Source: Chitinophaga polysaccharea (GTDB taxonomy: Bacteria > Bacteroidota > Bacteroidia > Chitinophagales > Chitinophagaceae). Taken from it: a DNA stretch of 64,000 nt. The translations under genes were made by a program, and so were the position numbers. Shown in pieces: positions 1-7,400 of the stretch (the stretch's first letter is position 1; every line of letters starts with the position of its first letter). The notes under the pieces were generated by a model. The model was not told where the DNA came from, made no database searches, and saw only the letters and a program-made list of their open reading frames with translations. The stretch covers positions 124,001 through 188,000 of the forward strand of contig NZ_VIWO01000009.1 in the NCBI RefSeq assembly GCF_007829335.1. The letters are read 5' to 3'.

Positions 1-16
1 CTAAAACTGTAATCAT

Positions 17-1141
17 ATGCAAAAATATTTAATCATTATACTGAGTGTTTTATTGTTCAGCTGTAAGAGAGATGATTATTCACTCAATACCAATCTGCAG
101 CCAGTGCCTAAGCTCACAGCGCCGCTGGACAACAAGTACATTAAGCTGCAACCCACTACCAGTGCTACCGTGAGTTTTGAATGGGACCAGGCCCGCGCGG
201 AAGATGGTTCGCTGGTGATGTACGAGGTGGCTTTTGATAAAGCCGATGGAGATTTTTCATCGCCGGTGGCTAAATATTCATCAGATGGGGGCGGGGTACA
301 AAACAGGCTGACTTTATCGCATAAAGACCTGAATAGTATCGCGGGCAAAGCGGGTATTGCTTCGCTGGCTACCGGTAAGCTGAAATGGACGGTGCTGGCT
401 TCCAAAGGCTATAACATCCAGAAAGCGGCGGAGTCGAAAACGATAGAAGTAGAAAGGCCCAATGGTTTTGCGGAAATTCCTACGGATGTATATCTCACCG
501 GGGAGGCCACAGAAGCGGGCGCCGATTTATCAAAGGCATTGAAGCTGAAGTCTACCGCGCCGGGAGTATACGAAATTTACACTTCTCTCAAAAATGGTAA
601 ATATCATTTCACCAACCGGAATACCGGTACGCCGAGCACTTATTCCGTAATGGGTACGGCTGTAAAAGAAGGTGGCGAAAGCGAACAAACTGCTGGTACC
701 AAAGTATATCGTTTGCGCCTGGATTTCAACAATGCCGCTGCTACCGTTACCGAGATCACTTCTATTGGTCTTTGGTTTGCGCCGCTGAACAAGTTCCTGT
801 TTGAAATCAGTTATGCCGGCAACAGCACCTGGAGCATCAAGAGCCAGCTGATCACGTTTAAGCAGGAATCGTGGGGCCGCGATGAGCGCTATAAGTTCCG
901 TATAGCCGTTAAAGATAGCGATGGCAATGCCGGCGATGAATGGATAGGGAGTTCCAATGCAGATAACAGTCGCCCTACCAGCGCTACGCCGCTGAGCTAC
1001 TGGGAATTGAAGCCTATCAGCAACAATGACCAGTGGAACTATTGCTACAAATTTGCCACCGAAGCAGATACCAAGAACTGTGATATTAATGTATACTTCA
1101 CGGCGGATAAGAATTACACCCACGAAGTGATCGTTAAATAA
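17..1141 (+). CDS. SusE-like outer-membrane lipoprotein
   Basis: A 374-residue lipoprotein: a hydrophobic leader ends in the lipobox LLFSC with the lipidated Cys at residue 16. An N-terminal Ig-like segment (about 30-150) resembles the SusE domain that supports glycan binding next to SusC/SusD at the cell surface. The C-terminal half (about 150-374) looks like the starch-binding modules of SusE/SusF, rich in Trp and Tyr. A GH76 gene follows after 8 bp, so the two are probably co-transcribed as the distal end of a polysaccharide utilisation locus whose susCD genes would lie left of the window. The family call is from overall pattern; the ligand is inferred from GH76 to be an alpha-mannan. Confidence 0.75.
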   Translation: MQKYLIIILSVLLFSCKRDDYSLNTNLQPVPKLTAPLDNKYIKLQPTTSATVSFEWDQARAEDGSLVMYEVAFDKADGDFSSPVAKYSSDGGGVQNRLTLSHKDLNSIAGKAGIASLATGKLKWTVLASKGYNIQKAAESKTIEVERPNGFAEIPTDVYLTGEATEAGADLSKALKLKSTAPGVYEIYTSLKNGKYHFTNRNTGTPSTYSVMGTAVKEGGESEQTAGTKVYRLRLDFNNAAATVTEITSIGLWFAPLNKFLFEISYAGNSTWSIKSQLITFKQESWGRDERYKFRIAVKDSDGNAGDEWIGSSNADNSRPTSATPLSYWELKPISNNDQWNYCYKFATEADTKNCDINVYFTADKNYTHEVIVK

Positions 1142-1149
1142 AAGTAACT

Positions 1150-2295
1150 ATGAAGCTTATACGATATTCAATGCTATTATTGTCCTTTGCTTATGCTGCG
1201 TGTTTGAAAGAGCCGGTAGATGATGGTCCGGGTCCTGGAGCGGGCAAAGCCCGGTATGTATACAACTGGCCGCAGATAGCTGATTCCTCCCTGCAGGGGC
1301 TGACCAGCAATTTCTGGAACCAGGAGAAGTATTTTAACCAAAACAGTAGTGGCGGCACTACTTTTAATTACTGGCCCAATGCGCATGCGCTGGATGTGCT
1401 AACGGACGCCTATATACGTAAAAATGATCCGGCTATTAAATCACGCATGGATGATTTGCTGGCGGGTATGAAAGTGAAGAATGGTGGTACTTATATCAAC
1501 TATTTCTATGATGATATGGAGTGGATGACGCTGGCCTGTTTGCGCGCCTTTGAAGCTACCGGTGATACCCGTTACAAAGACGTGGCGGTACTGCTCTGGA
1601 ATGATATCAAAGGCGGTTGGGATGATGTATGGGGCGGTGGTATACACTGGAATAAGGACAAATCGAAAAACTACAAAAATACGCCGGCCAATGCGCCTGC
1701 CTGTATCATTGCTTGCCGGATGTACGCTGTTACGCAAAATGCAGATGACATTGCCTGGGCTAAGAAGATCTACGACTGGGAGAAAAGCACCCTGGTAGAT
1801 CCTGCGAGTGGCCTGGTATGGGATGGTATTAACCAGGATGGCAGCGGGCAGGTGACCAAGAACTGGAACTTTACCTATAACCAGGGCGTGTATATAGGTG
1901 CCGGGGTGGAGTTGTACAAGTTAACCGGCCAGAATATCTACCTTAACGACGCCATGAAAACGGCCAACAACACTTTAGGGGGCGGATTTACCAATGCCAA
2001 TATCCTGAAAGATGAAGGGGGCGGAGATGGTGGTTTATTTAAAGGGGTATTGGTGCGTTACCTGATGTTGCTGATCACCGATGGAAGCGTCAGCAGCACC
2101 GACGCGGCCAAGTTTGCGGCTTTCCTGCAGTTGAATGCAGAAACGCTGTGGTTGAAGGGAACTACCCGCCCGCAGGTACTCTTTAATAAAGACTGGACGA
2201 CCCAGGCGGCCAGCAGCGACTTGACTACGCAGTTGAGCGGGGCGATGCTGATAGAGGCGGCGGCTAAACTGAAGGACATGGGGCTTATCAAATAG
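1150..2295 (+). CDS. GH76 family endo-alpha-1,6-mannanase-like lipoprotein
   Basis: A 381-residue (alpha/alpha)6-barrel glycoside hydrolase of family GH76, which hydrolyses the alpha-1,6-mannan backbone of fungal and mycobacterial glycans. The adjacent catalytic aspartates of the family are visible as FYDDMEWM (Asp121-Asp122), followed by the typical LRAFEATGD helix and the GGGIHWN and NWNFTYNQG repeats. The leader ends in AACLKEP, so Cys18 is a likely lipidation site and the enzyme is probably surface- or periplasm-anchored. It lies 8 bp after the SusE-like gene and a strong terminator follows, making it the last gene of that operon. Length is normal for a single-domain GH76. Confidence 0.9.
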   Translation: MKLIRYSMLLLSFAYAACLKEPVDDGPGPGAGKARYVYNWPQIADSSLQGLTSNFWNQEKYFNQNSSGGTTFNYWPNAHALDVLTDAYIRKNDPAIKSRMDDLLAGMKVKNGGTYINYFYDDMEWMTLACLRAFEATGDTRYKDVAVLLWNDIKGGWDDVWGGGIHWNKDKSKNYKNTPANAPACIIACRMYAVTQNADDIAWAKKIYDWEKSTLVDPASGLVWDGINQDGSGQVTKNWNFTYNQGVYIGAGVELYKLTGQNIYLNDAMKTANNTLGGGFTNANILKDEGGGDGGLFKGVLVRYLMLLITDGSVSSTDAAKFAAFLQLNAETLWLKGTTRPQVLFNKDWTTQAASSDLTTQLSGAMLIEAAAKLKDMGLIK

Positions 2296-2317
2296 CTGTA
2301 TTCAGTGCTATAGTAAA

Positions 2318-2357
2318 CGAGGCCCGCAACAGCATTTGTTGCGGGCCTCGTTGTTTT
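2318..2357 (+). terminator. Rho-independent terminator after the GH76 gene
   Basis: A perfect 14-bp stem (2318-2331 with 2337-2350) with a 5-nt GCATT loop is followed by TTGTTTTT. It sits 22 bp after the GH76 stop codon and closes that operon. The baeRF-like gene converges from the other side, so the hairpin may serve both strands, although only the plus strand has the T tract. Confidence 0.9.
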
Positions 2358-2369
2358 TATATATGCAAA

Positions 2370-3425
2370 TCAGGAAAAGCGGGTAATGAGGGCGATGCCC
2401 TGGTAGGCGTTGAGTGTGTTTTCCTCCATGAATACCACTTTACCATTTTTCTGGAGCAGGGTATCTATGATCACCAGGGTCACGTCTTCACCGTCGGATG
2501 TACCAGACAGGCTGATGGTATCGTTATGAATATTGCCGGGTTGGAAGTATGTTTTTTCTATGTACAGGGTATCTGCGGTGCCGGTATTGGCGGCACGGTA
2601 GATATCGTTGAGGTCTACCAGCAGTTTTTGTGTAGATTGAGCGTTGGCGATAGCTTCCAGGGCGGCAGTTTCTTTATCAGCCATATGTTGCAGTATCAGT
2701 GGAAAAGTTGCCCGCAGGATTTCATAATGGGTGCTGTGATCGTAGCTGCCGGGGGCAGTACGTAAGACGATATTTTTGATATCCATTTCTTCCTGGAAGT
2801 GGGCAACGCTTTTATTGTCTCCTAAAAGAATTACCGGCAGGGGATTTTCGTAATAATACTTTTTGAAGCGTTTATCCGCTGTATTGAAAAATTCTCTCTG
2901 CAGGTCATCGACGAGGTCGGCCTGTTGTAATCTCATGGGGTCGGTGGTGTGGTAATTGTTCTCATAAGGGAAATCATTGTTGTTGACTTCTCTTATCAAC
3001 GTATCATTGTATGCTTCCAGGAGCCTGATTTTCTGACGTCCGATGGTGAGGATGTAATAGTGTTCCAGTTGCTGTAAGGCTTTGAGCAAGGGGCGTATTT
3101 CGTAACGGTCGCCTATTACTACGCGGTCGGTGGCCGGGACAGGGAGTTTGATTACCTGTGCGTGGCCGGCATTAGCGAAAATGACCAGGCTATCGAGGTT
3201 ATAGTTGTGATCAATATCAGCCTCCGCGGCTTTAATTTTATCCAGCAGGGGCCATACTTCACGTTTATCGTAGGTATCGTACAACCTGTTTTCAGCTTCC
3301 GTTACCAGTTTTTTAAGATGTATTATATCCTGTCTGTTGTCTGGGAATGTTCTATGGGTGGATAATATGATAGTGACGGCAGGTGCGCCACGATATTGGC
3401 TTAATGAAACGAGTGTTTCTTCCAT
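2370..3425 (-). CDS. baeRF3-like (archaeo-eukaryotic release-factor-like) protein
   Basis: A 351-residue soluble protein resembling the bacterial archaeo-eukaryotic release factor (baeRF) superfamily, probably baeRF family 3. It starts with a short helix and the strand motif PAVTIILSTHRTFPDNRQD, has a long helical hairpin (about 30-75), then an eRF1-domain-2-like core, and ends with a pelota/L7Ae-like segment (about 270-351) ending in YQGIALITRFS. Members are predicted to act at ribosomes, but I know of no assigned biochemical role for family 3. It is monocistronic here: it converges on the GH76 terminator and diverges from the next gene. The family call is from memory of the sequence style, so moderate. 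Confidence 0.6.
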   Translation of the reverse strand: MEETLVSLSQYRGAPAVTIILSTHRTFPDNRQDIIHLKKLVTEAENRLYDTYDKREVWPLLDKIKAAEADIDHNYNLDSLVIFANAGHAQVIKLPVPATDRVVIGDRYEIRPLLKALQQLEHYYILTIGRQKIRLLEAYNDTLIREVNNNDFPYENNYHTTDPMRLQQADLVDDLQREFFNTADKRFKKYYYENPLPVILLGDNKSVAHFQEEMDIKNIVLRTAPGSYDHSTHYEILRATFPLILQHMADKETAALEAIANAQSTQKLLVDLNDIYRAANTGTADTLYIEKTYFQPGNIHNDTISLSGTSDGEDVTLVIIDTLLQKNGKVVFMEENTLNAYQGIALITRFS

Positions 3426-3659
3426 GGCTTCCGTTTTTTATGTTTAACAAGCGACTTTCTTAACAGGCTAAAGGTATGACGGAATGGGAAGGGGCATGCT
3501 GACCTGTGTCATTGGAAGGGCTGATTTTGATCAGCGGGTGTTATTATTTTGCTATGATATTACATAATTCCTTAATTTTATGATATTTATTATTAATTTA
3601 TCGCGCTGGTAGTAATCATACCGGTACGTATATAAAGAGAAGACACCTATCCTATCCCT

Positions 3660-4070
3660 ATGAGGCTGATGTTATTGCTGCTTTTTGCTTTTGTGCCATT
3701 GTCTGCCATTGGACAGACGGCGGCGCCAGCGCCAGCGGCAAAGAAGGGGAACAGGGCCACGGAATTCCAGATGAAAGAGGGGAGCTACCTGAGTTTTGCG
3801 CAGGTAAACCTGAGCCTGGGGGAAATAGGTTTCCGGGTAGAGGTAGCTTCGGAGCACAAAAAGAGCAATGCGCGGTTAGAATTTCGGATCGACAAGCCCA
3901 AAGGGAAAATTATAGGCACCCTGGAGATTCCTTATACCGGTGATAGCACCTATGCGTTGAAATTAACCGGTAACCTGCGTCACGCCGAAGGAGTGCACGA
4001 CCTGTACCTGGTAGCTCGTGGAGCAATGCCTTTTAGTATTACCTCCTTTGGGTTTATTTATAATTATTAG
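3660..4070 (+). CDS. Small secreted protein with a CBM6-like domain
   Basis: A 136-residue secreted protein. A signal peptide of about 19 residues (…LSAIGQ) precedes an Ala/Pro linker and one beta-sandwich segment. The stretch with RLEFRIDKPKGKIIGTLEIP followed by GVHDLYLVARG matches the core of carbohydrate-binding module family 6, in which R-D-P-G-I-G and GVHDLYL are recurrent. A typical CBM6 is about 120-130 residues and this one has about 100, so it is compact. No catalytic domain or clustered enzyme accompanies it. Function is probably carbohydrate binding in the periplasm or outside the cell. The start is the only Met giving a complete signal peptide. Confidence 0.55.
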   Translation: MRLMLLLLFAFVPLSAIGQTAAPAPAAKKGNRATEFQMKEGSYLSFAQVNLSLGEIGFRVEVASEHKKSNARLEFRIDKPKGKIIGTLEIPYTGDSTYALKLTGNLRHAEGVHDLYLVARGAMPFSITSFGFIYNY

Positions 4071-4110
4071 TATATCCTTTCACGTTAGTTTGAAAAAAAG
4101 TTGATATTTT

Positions 4111-4141
4111 TTTGGAGAAAAGAAATGACTGCTTATATTTG
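4111..4141 (+). promoter_or_regulatory. Promoter of tRNA-Leu, primary-sigma type of Bacteroidota
   Basis: TTTG at 4111-4114, exactly 19 nt, then TATATTTG at 4134-4141. This matches the Bacteroidota consensus TTTG-N19-TAnnTTTG completely. The tRNA starts 24 nt after the -7 box, as expected. Confidence 0.8.
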
Positions 4142-4164
4142 CACTCCCTGACACGAAATCAGTT

Positions 4165-4248
4165 GCCCAGATGGCGAAATTGGTAGACGCACTGTGTTCA
4201 GGTCGCAGCGCCTGCAAGGGTGTGCTGGTTCGAATCCAGTTCTGGGCA
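4165..4248 (+). tRNA. tRNA-Leu(CAG)
   Basis: A complete class II tRNA. The acceptor stem is GCCCAGA (4165-4171) with TCTGGGC (4241-4247) and discriminator A at 4248; CCA is not encoded. The anticodon stem CTGTG/CGCAG closes a 7-nt loop TTCAGGT giving anticodon CAG. A long variable arm follows, and the T-arm is CTGG-TTCGAAT-CCAG. It has its own promoter and terminator. Confidence 0.95.
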
Positions 4249-4254
4249 CTAAAG

Positions 4255-4294
4255 TGGACAAATCAAGATTACGCTTGGTTTGTCCATTTTTATT
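4255..4294 (+). terminator. Rho-independent terminator after tRNA-Leu
   Basis: A 13-bp stem with one G-T pair, TGGACAAATCAAG (4255-4267) with CTTGGTTTGTCCA (4274-4286), a 6-nt loop and then TTTTTATTT. It starts 7 nt after the tRNA. Confidence 0.85.
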
Positions 4295-4459
4295 TGGAAT
4301 CTTTTTTAAGTTAGACAGCGTGTAAGAATAAGTTGATACTGACAATTTCAATTTGTCTGATTCAATAGTAACTAATACAATTTAGTCCACCCGCTTTTTA
4401 ATGTGGGTGCTATCCAATTAATTGTCTATAGGCAATTGGAGACTGTTATCCAACTTATT

Positions 4460-4885
4460 TCATTTTACTTTTGCAGATATTACTAATACCGGTACTGTAG
4501 CATGTCTGATTACATGTTCTGCTACACTTCCCATTAAGAGATGGTTTAATCCAGTGCGTCCGTGTGTTCCTATCACAATCATATTTGCGTCCCATTCATT
4601 GGCAAGTTTAATGATAGTTTTAGCTGGATTGCCAACCTCCGTAAAAATCCATATGTCTTTATTGGAGAGTTTTCGTTTCAGTCTTTCCAGAATTTCCTTG
4701 CCTTCTTCTTTATAAGTATTTATTAGATCGGAAGTTGTATACCCTCCCTCACCTGTTGTAATTTCAGTATCTACAACATACACCAAAGCAACCTCAGTTG
4801 CTGCTTCTTTTGCCAATTCGTAGCCTTTTTGAGCAATTTTCTCGGATAAAACACCTCCATCAATAGCAATAAGAATTTTTTTCAT
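4460..4885 (-). CDS. Universal stress protein (UspA family)
   Basis: A 141-residue single UspA domain. It opens with KKILIAIDGG and carries the ATP-binding signature G-2x-G-9x-G-S as GTHGRTGLNHLLMGS near residues 112-126, followed by AEHVIRHATVPVLVIS, the usual C-terminal strand. Such proteins bind ATP and act in the cytoplasm under starvation, oxidative or low-oxygen stress. Its start lies 12 bp downstream of the stop of the P-type ATPase on the same strand, so the ATPase is upstream and both are probably one transcript. Base composition is visibly AT-richer than the polysaccharide genes to the left. Confidence 0.92.
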   Translation of the reverse strand: MKKILIAIDGGVLSEKIAQKGYELAKEAATEVALVYVVDTEITTGEGGYTTSDLINTYKEEGKEILERLKRKLSNKDIWIFTEVGNPAKTIIKLANEWDANMIVIGTHGRTGLNHLLMGSVAEHVIRHATVPVLVISAKVK

Positions 4886-4897
4886 TTTATTTGGTTA

Positions 4898-6739
4898 TTA
4901 TGGTTTTCTTATAGTAAATAATCTAAGCGTATTTAGTAATACAAGAACCGAACTTACCTGGTGAATTACAGCGCTTCCCAGAATAGTTATAATGCCAGCA
5001 ACTGACAGGCATGCAGCCGTTACGTGAATAACGGTAGCCAGATATAAATCTAATCGAATAATATGCAGCACTTTTTTCGACATTAGGAGCGTATAAGGTA
5101 AAACCTCAATATTATCATTTAACAGTACTACTTTGGCGGAATTTAACGTGATATCGGTTCCGCGAAGTCCCATAGCTATTCCTACATTTGACTCGGACAA
5201 TGCTGGAGCATCATTAATGCCATCTCCAATCATAATTACCTTTTCACCATTTGACTTAAATTCCTGTATGTATTTGATTTTATCTTGTGGCAGTGTTTCT
5301 GCATAAAAGCGAGTAATTCCAACGTCGTGCGCTACTTTTTCTGCGATGATTTTATTGTCACCGGTGAGCATTGTAAGTTTCATCTGCATGTTCTTAAGCG
5401 CAGCCATTGTTTCCTTTATGTGATCTCTCAATTGATCAGCAAGAAAAATGACACCAGCGAGGGATTCATCAACAATTACAAAAATTGCTGTACTCCTTTC
5501 AGACTCACTTTCTTTAATGGTGTTTTGGACTTCAAAAGGTATCATAAATCCTTCTTCCTGTATTAAATGCAGACTGCCAATCAATACTCTTTTGCCCTTA
5601 CATATTCCTTGTAAGCCTTTACCTTTTATAATTTCTATGTGATCAACCGGTGAGAATGAAATATTCAAAGTGGTTGCTTTCTGTATAAAAGCACGTGATA
5701 GGGGATGTTCTGAATATTTTTCCACGCTGGCAGAAAGTTCCAATAAAGAAGTTTCGCTGAATGTCTTATCAAGTATGATGATTTTGTTGATTTCTGGTGC
5801 ACCCATTGTTAAAGTTCCCGTCTTATCAAATACAATTGAGTCAATCCGCGTAAGATTCTCAAGTGCTTCTCCCGTTTTAACCATGATACCATTTTTTGCA
5901 AGTTTACTAATCCCAATAGTAGTAGCTACGGGAACAATTATGGCAAAAACAACCGGTACTAGTGCTATCCAGAAGGCCAAAGCCTGTAATAGATTTCTAG
6001 TGGATACATAAATTAATATTGTGCCAATGAGTGCTACAGCACTATTAATAAAAGCAAATTTAGTAGTGAATCTGGAAAGTTGAGTGCTATGACTTTGAGC
6101 TTCCTCAACCAGTTTATGAATTTGTGCCAGTGTAGAACTTTCGCTTGTATTGACAACCTGCATTTCAAGGGAATTATTCTGATTTATGGAACCCGCAACC
6201 AAATGATCGCCCTTTTTTTTAGTGATTAAGCGGGATTCCCCCGTTATTACAGATTCATCCAACATTGCTTCATCAGAAAGTAAAATTCCATCTACAGGAA
6301 TGCTGCCACCTGCTTTTACAATCAAAGTATCATCCTTCCTGATGTCCTTAATTTTTATTTCCCGAATTTCGTCTGTTTTTAAAAATGCACTGTCTGGCAA
6401 GGATCGAGATATTTCCTTTACGGACTGTTCTACTTTCCATAGAATATATTCTTTGAAAATATTGCCCAAAATTATCACCAACATAAAAACACAGGCAATC
6501 CAAAATTCCTTTACATAAAAAAGAATGACGATGGTTGCAAGAACTGGAATGCCTAAATCTATTTTTTTTAATTTGAATGAATGGGTAATTTCTTTAATAA
6601 GAGGTAGCGTGCCTACAACCCCGCCAAGTATAAAGATAAGGGTTCGCCATTGTGACGAAATCTGTATAAAGATGTTAATTAATAACACCATGCTAACAAC
6701 AATGGCGGCCGGTAACAAAAAGCGTTTTATCTTTTGCAT
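4898..6739 (-). CDS. P1B-like P-type ATPase with Val-Pro-Val in place of CPC
   Basis: A 613-residue cation-transporting P-type ATPase without an N-terminal metal-binding domain. Visible motifs are ITGES (165-169), the phosphorylation site DKTGT (305-309), SEHPLSRA, MLTGDN and GDGINDAPAL. Its layout matches P1B heavy-metal ATPases, but the transmembrane CPC/SPC metal site aligns with VPV (261-263), with no Cys or Ser. The transported ion therefore cannot be assigned. The start at 6739 is preferred over the longer frame at 6805 because a TAATTTTG -7 box (6783-6776) lies inside that extension. The universal stress gene follows after 12 bp. Confidence 0.85.
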   Translation of the reverse strand: MQKIKRFLLPAAIVVSMVLLINIFIQISSQWRTLIFILGGVVGTLPLIKEITHSFKLKKIDLGIPVLATIVILFYVKEFWIACVFMLVIILGNIFKEYILWKVEQSVKEISRSLPDSAFLKTDEIREIKIKDIRKDDTLIVKAGGSIPVDGILLSDEAMLDESVITGESRLITKKKGDHLVAGSINQNNSLEMQVVNTSESSTLAQIHKLVEEAQSHSTQLSRFTTKFAFINSAVALIGTILIYVSTRNLLQALAFWIALVPVVFAIIVPVATTIGISKLAKNGIMVKTGEALENLTRIDSIVFDKTGTLTMGAPEINKIIILDKTFSETSLLELSASVEKYSEHPLSRAFIQKATTLNISFSPVDHIEIIKGKGLQGICKGKRVLIGSLHLIQEEGFMIPFEVQNTIKESESERSTAIFVIVDESLAGVIFLADQLRDHIKETMAALKNMQMKLTMLTGDNKIIAEKVAHDVGITRFYAETLPQDKIKYIQEFKSNGEKVIMIGDGINDAPALSESNVGIAMGLRGTDITLNSAKVVLLNDNIEVLPYTLLMSKKVLHIIRLDLYLATVIHVTAACLSVAGIITILGSAVIHQVSSVLVLLNTLRLFTIRKP

Positions 6740-7083
6740 GGTGAGGTATTTGAAATATATTATTTTTTCACTATACAAAATTAGCATGTACCTAAATATA
6801 TACATAAAATATCAATTAATGTTGTCTTTCATTTGCGCTAACATAAGCACTATCCATTAAACGTTTTATGCCCTTTCCCTGTTGGGAGTACAGATAGTTC
6901 CACTGCCTGAACAGTTAATAATTTCTGCCTACCTGGAATGCTGCATCCTGTTTTTGATCAGATATTATCACAAGAGAATTGTCCCAGTTTTTTTCATCAT
7001 TTCTTTAAAGAGATCCCTTTGCACCATTTTAGGCTGCTCCCTCCAAAATCATCCAACAATAATAGTTTATTGAAGGAATTTTC
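6740..7083. other. Gene-free spacer between the P-type ATPase and the B12 promoter
   Basis: About 340 AT-rich bases between divergent transcription units. They contain the probable minus-strand promoter of the ATPase near the left end and the approach to the riboswitch promoter at the right end. Only short frames with no recognisable protein character occur, and I see no RNA gene in the middle. Confidence 0.5.
6776..6806 (-). promoter_or_regulatory. Probable promoter of the P-type ATPase / usp operon
   Basis: On the minus strand a full TAnnTTTG box (TAATTTTG, 6783-6776) has TATG, a three-of-four match to TTTG, 19 nt upstream at 6806-6803. Transcription would start near 6769, about 30 nt before the Met codon at 6739, which supports that start. 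Confidence 0.5.
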
Positions 7084-7091
7084 TATATTTG
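7084..7091 (+). promoter_or_regulatory. -7 box upstream of the cobalamin riboswitch
   Basis: TATATTTG is a full match to the Bacteroidota TAnnTTTG box and lies just upstream of the first conserved riboswitch bases. No clear TTTG is found at the expected -33 distance, so the promoter is only partly supported. Confidence 0.5.
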
Positions 7092-7094
7092 CGC

Positions 7095-7300
7095 TGCATT
7101 TATGGTTCTTATTACCGCTACAAACGGTTAAAAGATTAAAAGGGAACCCCGTTTAAATCGGGGGCTATTCCCGTAACTGTGAGCTCTTTCAGCACAAGCT
7201 GAAAAGTGCATTCTTAAAAAGCCACTGTTCGTTTTATCGGATGGGAAGGTAGCACAAGAGCAAGCCAGGAGACCTGCCTAAATGTCTACAGATTCAATGC
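7095..7300 (+). promoter_or_regulatory. Cobalamin (B12) riboswitch
   Basis: The conserved core of the cobalamin riboswitch is readable in order: an AAAAGGGAA-type segment near 7137-7145, the stem around CCCCG…CGGGGGC, TTCCCGTAACTGTGAGC (about 7168-7184), AAAGCCACTGT (about 7218-7228), GGGAAGGT, and the B12 box GCCAGGAGACCTGCC at 7264-7278. In this phylum it represses the downstream gene when adenosylcobalamin or a related corrinoid is bound. The ends of the element are approximate. It precedes the BtuB-type receptor start at 7401 by about 100 nt, which is the expected place for an expression platform acting on translation start or on termination. Confidence 0.93.
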
Positions 7301-7400
7301 TTCGGGTAAAAGCTACGAATGGACACTGACAGCCTGCACATTGGCAATATATTATCCATTCCTCCTTTTGCTCCTTTCATTAATACTTTTAAAAACTAAA

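Noticed and set aside
4133-4351. Minus-strand open frame of 72 codons across tRNA-Leu
   Set aside because: It is antisense to a complete tRNA with its own promoter and terminator, and the translated sequence has no protein character.
6525-7156. Several plus-strand short frames before the riboswitch
   Set aside because: They cross the ATPase start and the gene-free AT-rich spacer; none has a recognisable product.
7341-7400. Upstream extension of the BtuB-type receptor
   Set aside because: The extra 20 residues run into the riboswitch expression platform, and the Met at 7401 begins a complete signal peptide.
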